Assembly (NCBI GenBank): GCA_015066005.1
Contig: SVPF01000008.1
Coordinates: 1-64,000, forward strand
Direction of reading: 5' to 3'
DNA from: Oscillospiraceae bacterium
GTDB lineage: Bacteria; Bacillota; Clostridia; Oscillospirales; Acutalibacteraceae
DNA length: 64,000 nt
Numbering within the stretch: the first letter of the stretch is position 1; every line of letters begins with the position of its first letter. Shown here piece after piece: positions 23,713 through 33,668 of this stretch. The position numbers were made by a program, and so were the translations under genes. Under the pieces are notes generated by a model, which saw nothing but the letters and a program-made list of their open reading frames with translations, was not told where the DNA came from and did no database searches.

Positions 23713-25023
23713 CTAATTAAGCCTTAGCTGAAATGGTGAAGCAAGATAGCCTGCACCGTTATACAAATTATGCTTTGGCGCATTATTGTAGCCTAAAGCT
23801 ATTACTGTTGGCAAAGCATTGCCCTGCCACGAAAGCTTTAAGCAATTTTCCTTAATTTCTACACTTACGGTAAGCGGAACATCATTAGCACAAACGCACA
23901 AATCAAGAAGCTCACTTCCCTTTATGTGTAAACCGTCTGCGTGTGAAAAAACGAGCTCAACGCTATTTTTACCACACTTAAAATCATCTAAAATTGGGCC
24001 GCAATATTCAATTTTTTCATCAAACTGAACGCTTTTAACTGCATTTGCAAGCCCGTATGCCACTTTTTTCTTCTTTAACGGATGTATAAGCTCACTTTCA
24101 CCCGTATCAACAAGGGTGACAAGATATGTATTAGCAACCGTTTTGGATACACGCTCTTGCTGACTTCTGATAGTTGCCCAATCAGCAACATCTGCACTTT
24201 CATTATACGGCATAAGCTGAACACAGTAAAACGGTAAATTATCATTCCAAATTTTGCGCCAGTTATTTATCATAATTTCAAGCATTTCGGCGTAGAAAGC
24301 GCTTTCAATATTACCGCGATTACTTTCACCCTGATACCATAAAACGCCCGAATTTGCATACGGTACAATATTTAACAGTTTATTTTCGTAAAGCCACGAA
24401 TTGTGATTAAACTTATAATAATTATAATCATTGTGACGGATTTTTTGCATTTCTTGATAATGCTCGGTGTTAACATATTCCGCAGCGGTCCATGCATCCA
24501 CACGGGAGGCACCCTTTGAGCAAGAAATAACCCCCACGGGAACACCCGTATACTTTTGCAATTCGTTTGCAAAATAATAACCTATTGCCGAAAAATTATT
24601 TGCGGCCTTGTTTTTACAAATAATCCAGTCGGGTGAATTATGTATAGGCTTATTTTCCTCGTCAACACTGTTAGGTTCGGTAAAGAAACGAATATTTTCA
24701 TTATCGATGTATTCAATATCGGCAGTTTCTTTTAAAAGAAATTCTATATTAGACTGGCCTGCCGCAATATAAACATCACCAATAAGTATATTTTTTATTA
24801 TGCTTTCTTCACCATCAATTATGACCTTCATATCATAAGGTCCACCGGCTTTAAAGGACGGAAGATAAAAGCAGAATTTTTCTTTGTTTGAAACAAAATT
24901 ATAACTTTTACCGCAAAATTCGACGGTTAGTTGTCCTTTTCCGTCACCAAAAAGGCAAATTTGCTTATCGCGCTGAAGCACCATATTATCGCCAAAAATT
25001 TCTGCAAGCCTCAATCCATTCAC
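23713..25023 (-). CDS. Sialate O-acetylesterase-like carbohydrate esterase
   Basis: 436 residues of the SGNH-type sialate O-acetylesterase (SASA/DUF303) family. Visible blocks: IFGDNMVLQRDKQI at the N-terminus, IAAGQSNIEFLL with the probable catalytic Ser (block I), VISCSKGASRVDAW, VLWYQGESNRG and a C-terminal His-containing HPLKKKKVAYGLA. No signal peptide, so it is cytoplasmic and would deacetylate imported oligosaccharides. It starts with GTG preceded by TTGAG, directly after the serine hydrolase gene. Shorter than the 600-residue bacteroidal members, as it lacks the extra C-terminal beta domain. The acetylated sugar is unknown; context suggests acetylated rhamnose, fucose or galactose residues. 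Confidence 0.82.
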   Translation of the reverse strand: MNGLRLAEIFGDNMVLQRDKQICLFGDGKGQLTVEFCGKSYNFVSNKEKFCFYLPSFKAGGPYDMKVIIDGEESIIKNILIGDVYIAAGQSNIEFLLKETADIEYIDNENIRFFTEPNSVDEENKPIHNSPDWIICKNKAANNFSAIGYYFANELQKYTGVPVGVISCSKGASRVDAWTAAEYVNTEHYQEMQKIRHNDYNYYKFNHNSWLYENKLLNIVPYANSGVLWYQGESNRGNIESAFYAEMLEIMINNWRKIWNDNLPFYCVQLMPYNESADVADWATIRSQQERVSKTVANTYLVTLVDTGESELIHPLKKKKVAYGLANAVKSVQFDEKIEYCGPILDDFKCGKNSVELVFSHADGLHIKGSELLDLCVCANDVPLTVSVEIKENCLKLSWQGNALPTVIALGYNNAPKHNLYNGAGYLASPFQLRLN

Positions 25024-25024
25024 C

Positions 25025-26167
25025 TCAATAAGTCAAATTGTAGTCATACAAGTTTTTCATTTCGTTTTCAATATTCTCAAAATCGCCGTTATCAAAAAGC
25101 TCGGCTATAATAAGTCTGTAAAGCAAGGAACGCGGACCCTGCCCCGGTGAAGAATGCAAATGACAACCGTAATAAATTGAAATTTCATTCTCAAGGTCGA
25201 CCGCCATATAAGCACCTGCCGCACCGCCCCAGCCGAAATCCTTATTATTACCAATACCGCCGTCACAACGAACACCAAGGCCATAGCCGTGGGTTTCCTT
25301 TGTCCAGTATGTACTTTTCTGCTTTTCGGTTAAACGGTCGGTGGTCATTAATTTTAAGGTTTCAGGTTTTAAAAACTTGCCTGTGCGCAAACCTTCCAAA
25401 AACTTGATACAATCATCTACCGTTGAAATACCGCCTGCCCCGCCGGAAGCATATTCACTGCCGAGCTTAAAAAAGGGCATAATCGGTTTTCCTATATTGA
25501 TTGGCTTTCCGTCCTCAAATTTATATTGCTCGGCAATTGTTTCAAGCTCACTGTCGGGAAGTAAAAAGGTTGAATCATTCATACCCACAACATCAAAAAT
25601 GTTCTTTTTAACGTATGTTTCAAACTTTTCGCCCGAAAGCACTTCAACTAATGCCGCCAAAACGTCGTGCGACATACTGTATTGCCATCTGTCGCCGGGT
25701 TCATAACATAACGGTTCTTTTGCGGCATATCTTATAGCTTCGCGGGTTTTACAAATCCCCTTTGTTTCTTCCCTGCATTTCATAAGTGAGGGGGAATCAA
25801 GCGCATAAGAAAGACCCGAAGTCATTTCAAACAAATGCTTTATTAGTATTGGTTTTTCTGCATTTTTAATGCCATCATCAGTTTCTACGGTCATATTTTC
25901 AAATTCGGGCATATAGTCCGAAAGCTTATCTTCAAGCGAAAACAGGCCCTTTTCCCACAGCTGCAATGCCGCAGTGCAGGTAATCGGCTTTGAGCAGGAA
26001 TAAATATTATACCTTTCCTTACCGTTAATTTCAACCTTGTTTTCAAGGTCACTATACCCGTTAAAGTGGCGGAGAATACATTCCCCGCCCTTATAAACAG
26101 CAAGATCAAACCCGGGAACACCCATATCTAAAAATGAATTACATAAACTTTTGGTCTTTTCAAACAT
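25025..26167 (-). CDS. Serine hydrolase of the beta-lactamase / class C esterase family
   Basis: 380 residues from ATG at 26167 (AGAGG seven bases upstream). Active-site signature SxxK appears as SCSKP (about residue 62-66), the second motif as YSMSHD (Tyr of the YxN-type element) and a C-terminal GWGGAAGAY in place of KTG. No signal peptide, so it is cytoplasmic, unlike true beta-lactamases. Family members include EstB-type esterases, and ones embedded in glycan loci probably remove acyl groups from oligosaccharides. It sits between the phosphorylase and the SASA esterase with very short gaps, so it is part of the same transcript. Specific substrate unknown. Confidence 0.82.
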   Translation of the reverse strand: MFEKTKSLCNSFLDMGVPGFDLAVYKGGECILRHFNGYSDLENKVEINGKERYNIYSCSKPITCTAALQLWEKGLFSLEDKLSDYMPEFENMTVETDDGIKNAEKPILIKHLFEMTSGLSYALDSPSLMKCREETKGICKTREAIRYAAKEPLCYEPGDRWQYSMSHDVLAALVEVLSGEKFETYVKKNIFDVVGMNDSTFLLPDSELETIAEQYKFEDGKPINIGKPIMPFFKLGSEYASGGAGGISTVDDCIKFLEGLRTGKFLKPETLKLMTTDRLTEKQKSTYWTKETHGYGLGVRCDGGIGNNKDFGWGGAAGAYMAVDLENEISIYYGCHLHSSPGQGPRSLLYRLIIAELFDNGDFENIENEMKNLYDYNLTY

Positions 26168-26181
26168 AAATAAACCTCTTA

Positions 26182-28446
26182 TTAAAATTCGCAAACAACA
26201 GTATGTTCCGTTCCCTCAGGAAAAATCGGTGCAATATTGCCGTCAATTTCCTTGCCGTCAACCATAAGCTTATAGCTGCCTGTGCGTTTATAGGTGATGT
26301 TGTACCTTGCATTTCTATAAACACGGGAAACAAATACATTATCCCAGCATGAAGGCAGGCAGGGATTAATTTGAAGCCCTGTATATTCGCCCTTTACGCC
26401 AAGAATAAATTCAGTAATATCACGGTAAACCCAAACTGCCGCACCCGTAAACCAAGCATAGAATGAGAAGCCCGGACGGTACTTTTCTTGAGGACCGAAA
26501 TACATATTGGTTATAACATAAGGCTCAACACCTGAATTTGCGTTTTTGGGATTATCGTAACGCATCATCATAAGGCTTTCATAAGCGGTATCGGCTTTAC
26601 CGAGAAGACAATCTGCCGCAATTTTAAAGGCAACGCCGTGATTATAAACCGAACCGTTTTCATAACCGCCGGGAATAAAGTAAGCCATACGGCCGATATG
26701 TAAATCGCTTTCGCTGTAAGCAGGTGCGCACTGAACATAGCCAAAATCGCACTTTAGCTTATCCTCAACAGTTTGCATTATTTTATTAAGACCCTCTTCA
26801 TCAAGCATTTCTGCCAAAACCGCCCAGGTCTGAGCGTTAAGATAGGTCTTACCCTGATAGCTTTCGTGCGAGCCAACCTTTTCGCCCCAGTCATTTATAC
26901 CGTAAATAAACTGGTCGCCTTCGAAGGCGTGCTTTAAAATAGCCTCTTTTAGTACTGCTCTTTCTTCAAGAAGCTTTGCAATAAGGTCATCCTTACCGCC
27001 CATTATTTCACAAATGCGGCAAAATTCCTTAACCGCCTTAACGGTTGCAATACTAAGCCAAGCGCTTTCACCCTTAAGCTGATTGCCCGCATTGTTTATA
27101 GAGTCATTCCAGTCGCCGCCGCCCCATAATACCATATTATGCTCGCCGCGGTTGTCCAAAAGGAAGCGAAGACCGCGATACATATGCTCAAAAACAGTAC
27201 CGTGTTCATCACATTCAAAATAAGGCACATCCTCATCCAAAACGGTTAAATCACCCGTTTCGTTAAGATAAGCCAAAACCGCTTCAGGTGTCCAAACTGC
27301 ACCGTCGTAATAAGGATCGCGGTCAATGGGTGCGAAGGAACGCATCGGGTTACCGTTGGGGCGCTGTGTTGCAAGACAAACCATAATTTTTTCTCTTGCA
27401 AATTTTCCATCAAAGGCTGAAAGGCCTGCAGTGTCCTGCATAATATCACGGAAGCCCTTATTATAAACACGGCCCCATGTTTTACCGAGAGATATTTGAC
27501 GCTTAAGCCAAATATTAACCATTGTGTTAATATATTCATCGGGTGAATTAAGCAGGTAAAGGCCATCCATTTTATCGGCATCGCTTTTAACCTTTGCGAT
27601 GGATTCTTCAAAAAAGCCGGGCTTTAAATAAATATCGCAGGATTTTTTTGCATCCTCTAAATCGGTTGCCATACCCAAAGCGATATAAACGGTTTTTTCT
27701 TCATTTGCTGCCAAATCAAGCTTAAACTGCATAGCACCGCAGTAATTTGGATCAAAGGCCGAGCCCTTGTTTGAAAGCTCATCGTTATAAAGCGCAACAG
27801 GATCTGAAGGGCTGTTGTAAACACCCTTAAAGTTAATATCACTTATATCATAAGAATCGGGTGTTAATGTCGCCTTCATAAAAACGCTTACATAATTATG
27901 AATTATGTTATAAGCATCGTGAAGGAAATATAAACCGTCCAAATCAGTGTTATAATCAGCCCTGCCGTAAGCCAAATGACTCGTAACATTAACAGCGGGA
28001 CGGCAATAAGGCACCAAATCTATTTTCTTTAATTTGTCGGTATTATTCTTAACCTCAATTTTCCAAAGCTCAGCAAAGCCTTCGGTTGGAACGGTAAGGG
28101 TAAACTTAACTTCAACGCCCTTATATTCGCTTACAATTTGCTGATATCCGATACCAACATTACATTCGTATTTTTCAAATGGCTTGTTAAGGTAGTTGCG
28201 GTTAGCGTCATAAAATTCGCCACTTTCACGGTCCTTTATGTAAATTACACGACCCGCATCACCATCATTAACAACAAAACGGCGTTCCTCGGGAGTAATA
28301 TACCTGAAGCTTTCACCAAAACCGAAATGGTCTAAAATCAAAATAAATTGTTCGTTCCACAAAAAGTTTTTAAGCGGTCTGCGGGGACGCATTTCAGTAA
28401 TTTTATATTCTTTAATATCGTTATTAAAATAACCTAAATTTGCCAT
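26182..28446 (-). CDS. GH94-type disaccharide/oligosaccharide phosphorylase
   Basis: 754 residues, related to cellobiose/chitobiose phosphorylases. Reversible phosphorolysis of a beta-glycosidic bond with inversion, releasing a sugar 1-phosphate and saving ATP. Family marks: an N-terminal beta-sandwich (to about 270), NKGFRDIMQD, RSFAPIDRDPYYDGAVWTP and the catalytic segment GGGDWNDSINN with the general acid Asp448, then AQTWAVLAEM and GVEPYVITNMYFGPQ. AAGGAG is well placed before ATG 28446. Usual members are 790-830 residues. In a rhamnose/fucose/galactose locus, classical cellobiose specificity seems unlikely; the real donor and acceptor are open. Confidence 0.85.
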   Translation of the reverse strand: MANLGYFNNDIKEYKITEMRPRRPLKNFLWNEQFILILDHFGFGESFRYITPEERRFVVNDGDAGRVIYIKDRESGEFYDANRNYLNKPFEKYECNVGIGYQQIVSEYKGVEVKFTLTVPTEGFAELWKIEVKNNTDKLKKIDLVPYCRPAVNVTSHLAYGRADYNTDLDGLYFLHDAYNIIHNYVSVFMKATLTPDSYDISDINFKGVYNSPSDPVALYNDELSNKGSAFDPNYCGAMQFKLDLAANEEKTVYIALGMATDLEDAKKSCDIYLKPGFFEESIAKVKSDADKMDGLYLLNSPDEYINTMVNIWLKRQISLGKTWGRVYNKGFRDIMQDTAGLSAFDGKFAREKIMVCLATQRPNGNPMRSFAPIDRDPYYDGAVWTPEAVLAYLNETGDLTVLDEDVPYFECDEHGTVFEHMYRGLRFLLDNRGEHNMVLWGGGDWNDSINNAGNQLKGESAWLSIATVKAVKEFCRICEIMGGKDDLIAKLLEERAVLKEAILKHAFEGDQFIYGINDWGEKVGSHESYQGKTYLNAQTWAVLAEMLDEEGLNKIMQTVEDKLKCDFGYVQCAPAYSESDLHIGRMAYFIPGGYENGSVYNHGVAFKIAADCLLGKADTAYESLMMMRYDNPKNANSGVEPYVITNMYFGPQEKYRPGFSFYAWFTGAAVWVYRDITEFILGVKGEYTGLQINPCLPSCWDNVFVSRVYRNARYNITYKRTGSYKLMVDGKEIDGNIAPIFPEGTEHTVVCEF

Positions 28447-28447
28447 A

Positions 28448-30037
28448 TTAGAACTCCTTAATACAATCATTCGGCAAAAGCTGCTTTTCTATTTTTTTAT
28501 CTTCATAAGCAATAGTAAAAACAATACCGTTTTCAGCAATACCCCAAACAGATAATAATTTTCCGTCTAAATCGGTTATAATTCTTGCGCCGACAGAAGC
28601 AGTAAAGATTTTCTTAGAATCAATATAAGCCGTTACTTCCTTACCGTCAGACACAAGCTTGTACGCCTTACCGTACATATTTTGTGTATATTCAAACGCA
28701 CCCATTTCGGTAGCGGTACTCCAGTTAACCTTTTTACAACTAATATTAACACCGCAAAGCATACTTATATATTCAAGTGCTGAAAGCATTGTAGGACCAT
28801 AACCGTCCATACCGTTTGCGGGGTTGCCTGTAAAGGGATTATAATTTTGAACGTACTTGCGATGCTTTTTAAGAATAGCCAAAAGCTTTTTACCAATCTT
28901 CACTACTTCAGCATGGTAGCCGTAATTGATAAGCGCTTCTATACATCTTTGCCATACAAGACCGTTTATAGGACCCGACCAAGAATTATCATCAATACCG
29001 TGTGCTTCTATACCCGTTTTTTCAAGTTCTTCCACACAGTTTGAATGCTTGCTATTCAGATGAAAGTATTTATCGTTAGCCGCAATTGCAGGAACGGGAT
29101 ACGGTGTCCAAAACTCTTCTTCGTTTAAAAGATGTTCTTTAATAAAACAGTCAGCCATCTCTTGTGTCATAAGTCCGCAATACATACACTTAATATTTTC
29201 CTGTGTTAGCGCGGGAATCACTTCCCCGTTTTTATCGATAAGATAAAATGCGTGCTTTTCCTTATCCCACAAAACTTCCTCAGCGCGTGTTTGCACAAGC
29301 TTTGCACGTTCTTCCCATTTTTCAGCCATTCCGTTGTCCAAAATCCTTGAAATTTCAGCCAAAACCTTGCGGCAAGCGTAGGAATAACCCATATATTGCG
29401 GTGATTTATAGGGCATATTCATATAATCGGTCGGAGGAGTTGATTTTCCCCAAGCACCGTGCTCGGGCATTTTAAGTCCGTTAAGCATATATACGGTGCT
29501 ATTATCCTCGCCAACGTCCCAAATGCACCAGTTTTCCAAGCAACCATTACCTGTACTGTCACGATATGCCCAAAGATAACCGTCAAAATCCTTAAGGGCG
29601 TTATAAAGCATATTCAAATAATCCTTATCCTCGCCTATAAGGTAATAAAGCTTAAGCGCAGGATACGGCAAGAAGCAGCCCTGCATCCAATCGTAATGCG
29701 CAACCAGACCCGACCAAGGATCTCGATAAGAAATCATACCCGGAATTTTACCGTCACGACGCTGATATCTGAAAAATATAAGGATATTAGCCAAAGCGGT
29801 TTCAATACTGCGTTTTGCGTACATTTCACCGCCTAATGGCTGAGTTTCAAGCCAAACACCGTTATATTTAGCGCCTTCAATCAAAACGTCATAATCGGCA
29901 AAGGTTTTTATGTTTTCCTTGCAGAGAGCTTCGCAATCCTCCAAAACTCCCTGCAAGGCCTTGTCTTCGGCGGTAAAGCTTACACCGGAAGGTGAAAAAT
30001 CATAATCGTTAATATTCCATTTATACTTAAATGGCAT
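28448..30037 (-). CDS. (alpha/alpha)6-barrel glycoside hydrolase, GH63/MGH1-like
   Basis: 529 residues, cytoplasmic. The sequence has the trehalase/glucosidase-I-like plan: DGKIPGMISYRDPW, HYDWMQGCFLPYPALKLYYLIG, CLENWCIWDVGEDNS and DDNSWSGPINGLVWQRCIEALINYGY. These resemble mannosylglycerate hydrolase-type (MGH1-like) and GH63 enzymes. The Asp in HYDWMQG region and the acidic residues of WDVGED are candidate catalytic residues, but I cannot assign them with certainty. AAGGAG precedes the ATG, and the stop is immediately before the phosphorylase gene, so the two may act sequentially. Linkage specificity unknown. Confidence 0.72.
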   Translation of the reverse strand: MPFKYKWNINDYDFSPSGVSFTAEDKALQGVLEDCEALCKENIKTFADYDVLIEGAKYNGVWLETQPLGGEMYAKRSIETALANILIFFRYQRRDGKIPGMISYRDPWSGLVAHYDWMQGCFLPYPALKLYYLIGEDKDYLNMLYNALKDFDGYLWAYRDSTGNGCLENWCIWDVGEDNSTVYMLNGLKMPEHGAWGKSTPPTDYMNMPYKSPQYMGYSYACRKVLAEISRILDNGMAEKWEERAKLVQTRAEEVLWDKEKHAFYLIDKNGEVIPALTQENIKCMYCGLMTQEMADCFIKEHLLNEEEFWTPYPVPAIAANDKYFHLNSKHSNCVEELEKTGIEAHGIDDNSWSGPINGLVWQRCIEALINYGYHAEVVKIGKKLLAILKKHRKYVQNYNPFTGNPANGMDGYGPTMLSALEYISMLCGVNISCKKVNWSTATEMGAFEYTQNMYGKAYKLVSDGKEVTAYIDSKKIFTASVGARIITDLDGKLLSVWGIAENGIVFTIAYEDKKIEKQLLPNDCIKEF

Positions 30038-30089
30038 TATAATCTCCTTCCAAAATCTTCAATAACACATTTTACTGACTATATGCTTA

Positions 30090-30776
30090 TTATTTTTCTT
30101 CGTTGTAATGCTTATAACCGGGATGCTTACCCGTTACACCATAATAATTTTCACGAAGATATAAAAGCTTGTCAATTTGGGGCTTTTCAATTTCCTGTGC
30201 GCCGCCCAAAAGATGTGCGGTGAGAGAAATTTTTGCAAAAAGTTCCAAGGTTTCCATACGGTAATATGCGGTAATTAAATCGCAACCAACTGTAAGTGCA
30301 CCGTGGTTTTGAAGCAAGAATACATCATGCTCCTTAAGGTAGGGTGCAATTGCATCGGGCACTTCATTTGTTGAAGGGGTACCGTAGGGGGTAAGCGGAA
30401 TTGAACCGATAGCAATAACGGTTTCTATCATTGAATATTCATCCAATGCTTTGCCTGCAACCGCATAGCCTGTAGCTGTGGGTGGATGTGCGTGAACAAC
30501 TGCGCCAACGTCCTCCCTTTCCTTATAGCAACGAAGGTGCATTTTTATTTCGCTAGAGGGCTTGTAGGGCGCACCGTCTAAAACCTCGCCGTTTTCGTTA
30601 ATAATAACAAGCTTTTCGGGAGTTATAAAGCTTTTCGAAATACCTGTAGGAGTTGCCATATAATTACCGTCGGGCAGCTTTACAGAAACGTTACCGTCGT
30701 TAGCTGCAACCCAACCTAACTGCCACATTTTATGGCATACATCACATATCTGTTCTCTGATTTCCATATATTTCAT
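30090..30776 (-). CDS. fucA: L-fuculose-1-phosphate aldolase (class II aldolase)
   Basis: Zinc aldolase splitting L-fuculose 1-phosphate into dihydroxyacetone phosphate and L-lactaldehyde. 228 residues (E. coli FucA 215). Visible: AANDGNVSVKLPDG, TPTGISKSF, SSEIKMH (catalytic Glu region), VVHAHPPTATGYAV with two His ligands and LLQNHGALTVG with a third. AAGGTG lies ten bases before the ATG. It lies 11 bases after fucI, forming a fucose pair. A ribulose-phosphate specificity is possible for this family, but the neighbour supports fuculose. Confidence 0.92.
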   Translation of the reverse strand: MKYMEIREQICDVCHKMWQLGWVAANDGNVSVKLPDGNYMATPTGISKSFITPEKLVIINENGEVLDGAPYKPSSEIKMHLRCYKEREDVGAVVHAHPPTATGYAVAGKALDEYSMIETVIAIGSIPLTPYGTPSTNEVPDAIAPYLKEHDVFLLQNHGALTVGCDLITAYYRMETLELFAKISLTAHLLGGAQEIEKPQIDKLLYLRENYYGVTGKHPGYKHYNEEK

Positions 30777-30787
30777 TTTACTTCACC

Positions 30788-32620
30788 TTATTTCTTAAAT
30801 TGGGGTCCATATGTCTGGCAAGCACGGTAATCCTGACCTTCCTTATCCATACCGAATGCATTCCAGCAAGCAGGACGGAATATGTCATCTTCAGGTACAT
30901 TGTGCATACAAACAGGAATTCTGAGCATTGAGCACATTGTAATTAAGTCAGCGCCGATATGACCGTAAGAAATTGCGCCGTGGTTAGCGCCCCAGTTATT
31001 CATTACATCATAAGCGGTTTTAAAGGGACTGCCTTCCTTACCGTCGGTACGGGGAGCAAACCAAGTGCAAGGCCAGGTGGGGTTGGTTCTTTCCATAAGT
31101 GTAGCAGACACATCATCAGGAAGGTTAACTGTCCAGCCTTCAGCAATTTGCAAAACAGGTCCAAGACCCTTTACAAGATTAAGTCTAATCATAGTGCAGG
31201 GCATTTCTGATTTGGTGGTAAAGTGACTTGAGAAGCCGCCGCCACGGAAGTTATCGAAGCCTGCCTCGCACCAAACGGTAGCATCGGTCATCTTCTTAAT
31301 ATCCTCGTCGGTTACCTCCCACCATTTTTTCATGGTAGCATTGCCATTTTCATCAGTGCATACACCACTTGCATCAAGACAAGCCGCACCGGAATTCAAA
31401 AGGTGAATTACACCGCCTGCCTCTTTCGCCTTGCCTTCAAATTCGTAATTCGCAACGCGCTTTGTAGCTTCAGGTGACCAATAGGTACGAACGTCAGCAA
31501 AGATTTGTGCGCGGTGAGTAAGTAATCGCATAAACAGCATACCCATACCGTTAAGCACATCGTTTTCGGTAGCAAGTGTATAAGGCTCGCGTGCGCCTTC
31601 ATAGTCAAAGGATGAGCTCAAAAGTGCTTCGGGATAGTCGCAGTTGGGCCAATGGTCTGTCCACTGGCGCTGACCCTGGAAGCCGCCGACAATAGCATTA
31701 TGGCCAACCATTTCCTCTTCAAAGCCTTCGGGCAGGTTTTTGTTGCCGGCCATAAGGTCTTTAATTATGCAATACATTTTAACAGTGAATTCCCACTGCT
31801 TTTCCTTTTCTTCGGGAGTAAACTTAATTTTTCTTGTTTCGCCCAAGAATTCAACGCTTTCGGGGTTGTCATCTCTGCCCTCTTTGCAATGCTCCTTAGT
31901 CCAAGCAAGTGCCTTTTGGTATTCTTCCTCGTTATAAATGCCTTCTTCCATACGGCGAAGAATTTCAACCTCGTCAACAGATTCAACACGCATACCGAAG
32001 TATTCTTCCATAAAGCTTTGGTCAATAATTGAGCCTGCAATACCCATGCACTGTGAACCGATTTGAAGATATGACTTACCACGCATTGTAGCAACTGCAA
32101 TTGCAGCGCGACCAAAGCGTAAAAGCTTTTCCTTTACATCCTCGGGAATAGTGTCAACCATATCGGTATCCTGTACCTCGTGACCGTAAATGCCAAATGC
32201 AGGAAGTCCCTTTTGAGCGTGACCTGCCAAAACAGCAGCAAGATAAACTGCGCCGGGTCTTTCGGTACCGTTAAAGCCCCATACACCCTTAATTGTGTGG
32301 GGGTCCATATCCATTGTTTCAGAGCCGTAGCACCAGCAGGGTGTTACAGAAAGGGTAATGTCTACACCCTCTTTTTTAAATTTATCAGCACAAGCGGCAG
32401 TTTCAGGCACACGACCGATGGTAGTATCAGCCATAACAACCTTTACGGGCTCGCCGTTGGAATAGAAAAGATTTTCTTCAAACAATTTTTTAGCAGCGTT
32501 TGCCAAAGCCCAAACCTGAGGCTCCAAGCTTTCACGCAACCTCATCGGTCCGCGTCTTCCGTCAACAACAGGGCGGATACCTATTACGGGATAATCACCA
32601 ATATATCTATTTTTTGCCAT
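30788..32620 (-). CDS. fucI: L-fucose isomerase
   Basis: Mn-dependent ketol isomerase converting L-fucose to L-fuculose. 610 residues, close to the 591 of E. coli FucI. Family segments: [21 protein letters not shown] at the start (first residues), [43 protein letters not shown], and metal-site regions around [15 protein letters not shown] and [17 protein letters not shown], with [15 protein letters not shown] near the end. AAGGAGG is optimally placed before the ATG. It may also isomerise D-arabinose. Start of the sugar-processing half of the block. Confidence 0.96.
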   Translation of the reverse strand: MAKNRYIGDYPVIGIRPVVDGRRGPMRLRESLEPQVWALANAAKKLFEENLFYSNGEPVKVVMADTTIGRVPETAACADKFKKEGVDITLSVTPCWCYGSETMDMDPHTIKGVWGFNGTERPGAVYLAAVLAGHAQKGLPAFGIYGHEVQDTDMVDTIPEDVKEKLLRFGRAAIAVATMRGKSYLQIGSQCMGIAGSIIDQSFMEEYFGMRVESVDEVEILRRMEEGIYNEEEYQKALAWTKEHCKEGRDDNPESVEFLGETRKIKFTPEEKEKQWEFTVKMYCIIKDLMAGNKNLPEGFEEEMVGHNAIVGGFQGQRQWTDHWPNCDYPEALLSSSFDYEGAREPYTLATENDVLNGMGMLFMRLLTHRAQIFADVRTYWSPEATKRVANYEFEGKAKEAGGVIHLLNSGAACLDASGVCTDENGNATMKKWWEVTDEDIKKMTDATVWCEAGFDNFRGGGFSSHFTTKSEMPCTMIRLNLVKGLGPVLQIAEGWTVNLPDDVSATLMERTNPTWPCTWFAPRTDGKEGSPFKTAYDVMNNWGANHGAISYGHIGADLITMCSMLRIPVCMHNVPEDDIFRPACWNAFGMDKEGQDYRACQTYGPQFKK

Positions 32621-32655
32621 ATTACTTCCTCCTTGGAATTTATCTATAATATTTT

Positions 32656-33654
32656 TTATAAAACCTTACGGTCATTACCGTCGCCAAAACGAATAAGGTC
32701 AATTTCTTGACTGTCAGGGTTAAAAACCATAACATCGATTGCCATTTCAAACAGATTTTCAGACCCGTCACGCGAATGCCCCAAAGCATTTCGTGTTACA
32801 ACCTGTTTACAGGGCAAATAATTTATATGCTCACCTTGTACCTCATACGGTTCACGCAAAAAATCAATATGCACATGACCGCTAAAGCAAGCAATTACGT
32901 TGCTTTTTTGCTTAACAATTTCGGCCGCTGCCGAAGCATCATCTATCCAGCCGCATAAAGTGCTTATGTAAGACTGCGCGGCCTTTTCGCCGTTCCAAAC
33001 CGACAGCTTACTTTCCATATCACCCGTATATTTGTAAAAAAACGGAACATGACTAAAAAGCAAAACCTTGTATTCGGTATTAAGTGCATCCTTACCGAAC
33101 CATTCAAGCTGTTCTTCGCCAAAAGACCAAACAGGTGTAGGATGTTCGGCATAAGGGTCCGAATCGTGCGGTATGGACATAAAGACAAGTCTTGTATTTA
33201 CATCATCAAAGTCAACATAAAAATACCCTTTTCGGTCCACACGCCGTGCCAAGCCGTCATCATATTTTCCGTTTACAATATTAAACCAAAAATCAGCCTT
33301 ATAAAAATCGGTCCCGATTGCATCGTGATTACCGTTCATAAGTAAAAGCGGGCAATTGATTTCTTGCTTTACGGCACCAAGTAATTCATTATACTTTTTC
33401 ACAAGTTCAGAATTCGTGATGTGCTTTTCCCTGCCAAGCATAGCAAAATTATCACCCATATTTATAACGGCTGTCGGGTTTATTGCATTACACAAATTGC
33501 CCAGGCTTTCAACAAAGCCTGCCGTGCTTTCGGCTTCAATACCACGGCAATGCAGGTCCGAATATAACGGAAAGACAAGTGAATTCGGTTTTCTTATTTT
33601 ATTAACCCTGTCACTCACTTGCGTAATTTCACTCAAAATCCGCTCTTTTTCCAT
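32656..33654 (-). CDS. Calcineurin-like metallophosphoesterase
   Basis: 332 residues with the full metallophosphoesterase set: SDLHCRG (D-x-H), NMGDNFAM (GDN), [10 protein letters not shown] (GNHD), FSHVPFF and [10 protein letters not shown] (GHxH). No signal peptide or membrane helix, so it is cytoplasmic. I chose ATG at 33654 rather than the GTG immediately before it. It starts 15 bases after the rhamnosidase gene and ends shortly before fucI, so it belongs to the operon. It could remove phosphate from phosphorylated glycan fragments or from an accumulating sugar phosphate; that is inference. Confidence 0.85.
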   Translation of the reverse strand: MEKERILSEITQVSDRVNKIRKPNSLVFPLYSDLHCRGIEAESTAGFVESLGNLCNAINPTAVINMGDNFAMLGREKHITNSELVKKYNELLGAVKQEINCPLLLMNGNHDAIGTDFYKADFWFNIVNGKYDDGLARRVDRKGYFYVDFDDVNTRLVFMSIPHDSDPYAEHPTPVWSFGEEQLEWFGKDALNTEYKVLLFSHVPFFYKYTGDMESKLSVWNGEKAAQSYISTLCGWIDDASAAAEIVKQKSNVIACFSGHVHIDFLREPYEVQGEHINYLPCKQVVTRNALGHSRDGSENLFEMAIDVMVFNPDSQEIDLIRFGDGNDRKVL

Positions 33655-33668
33655 CACAAATCACCATA

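Noticed and set aside
25025..26167. Beta-lactamase conferring antibiotic resistance
   Set aside because: There is no signal peptide and the KTG motif is replaced; operon context indicates an esterase-type enzyme.
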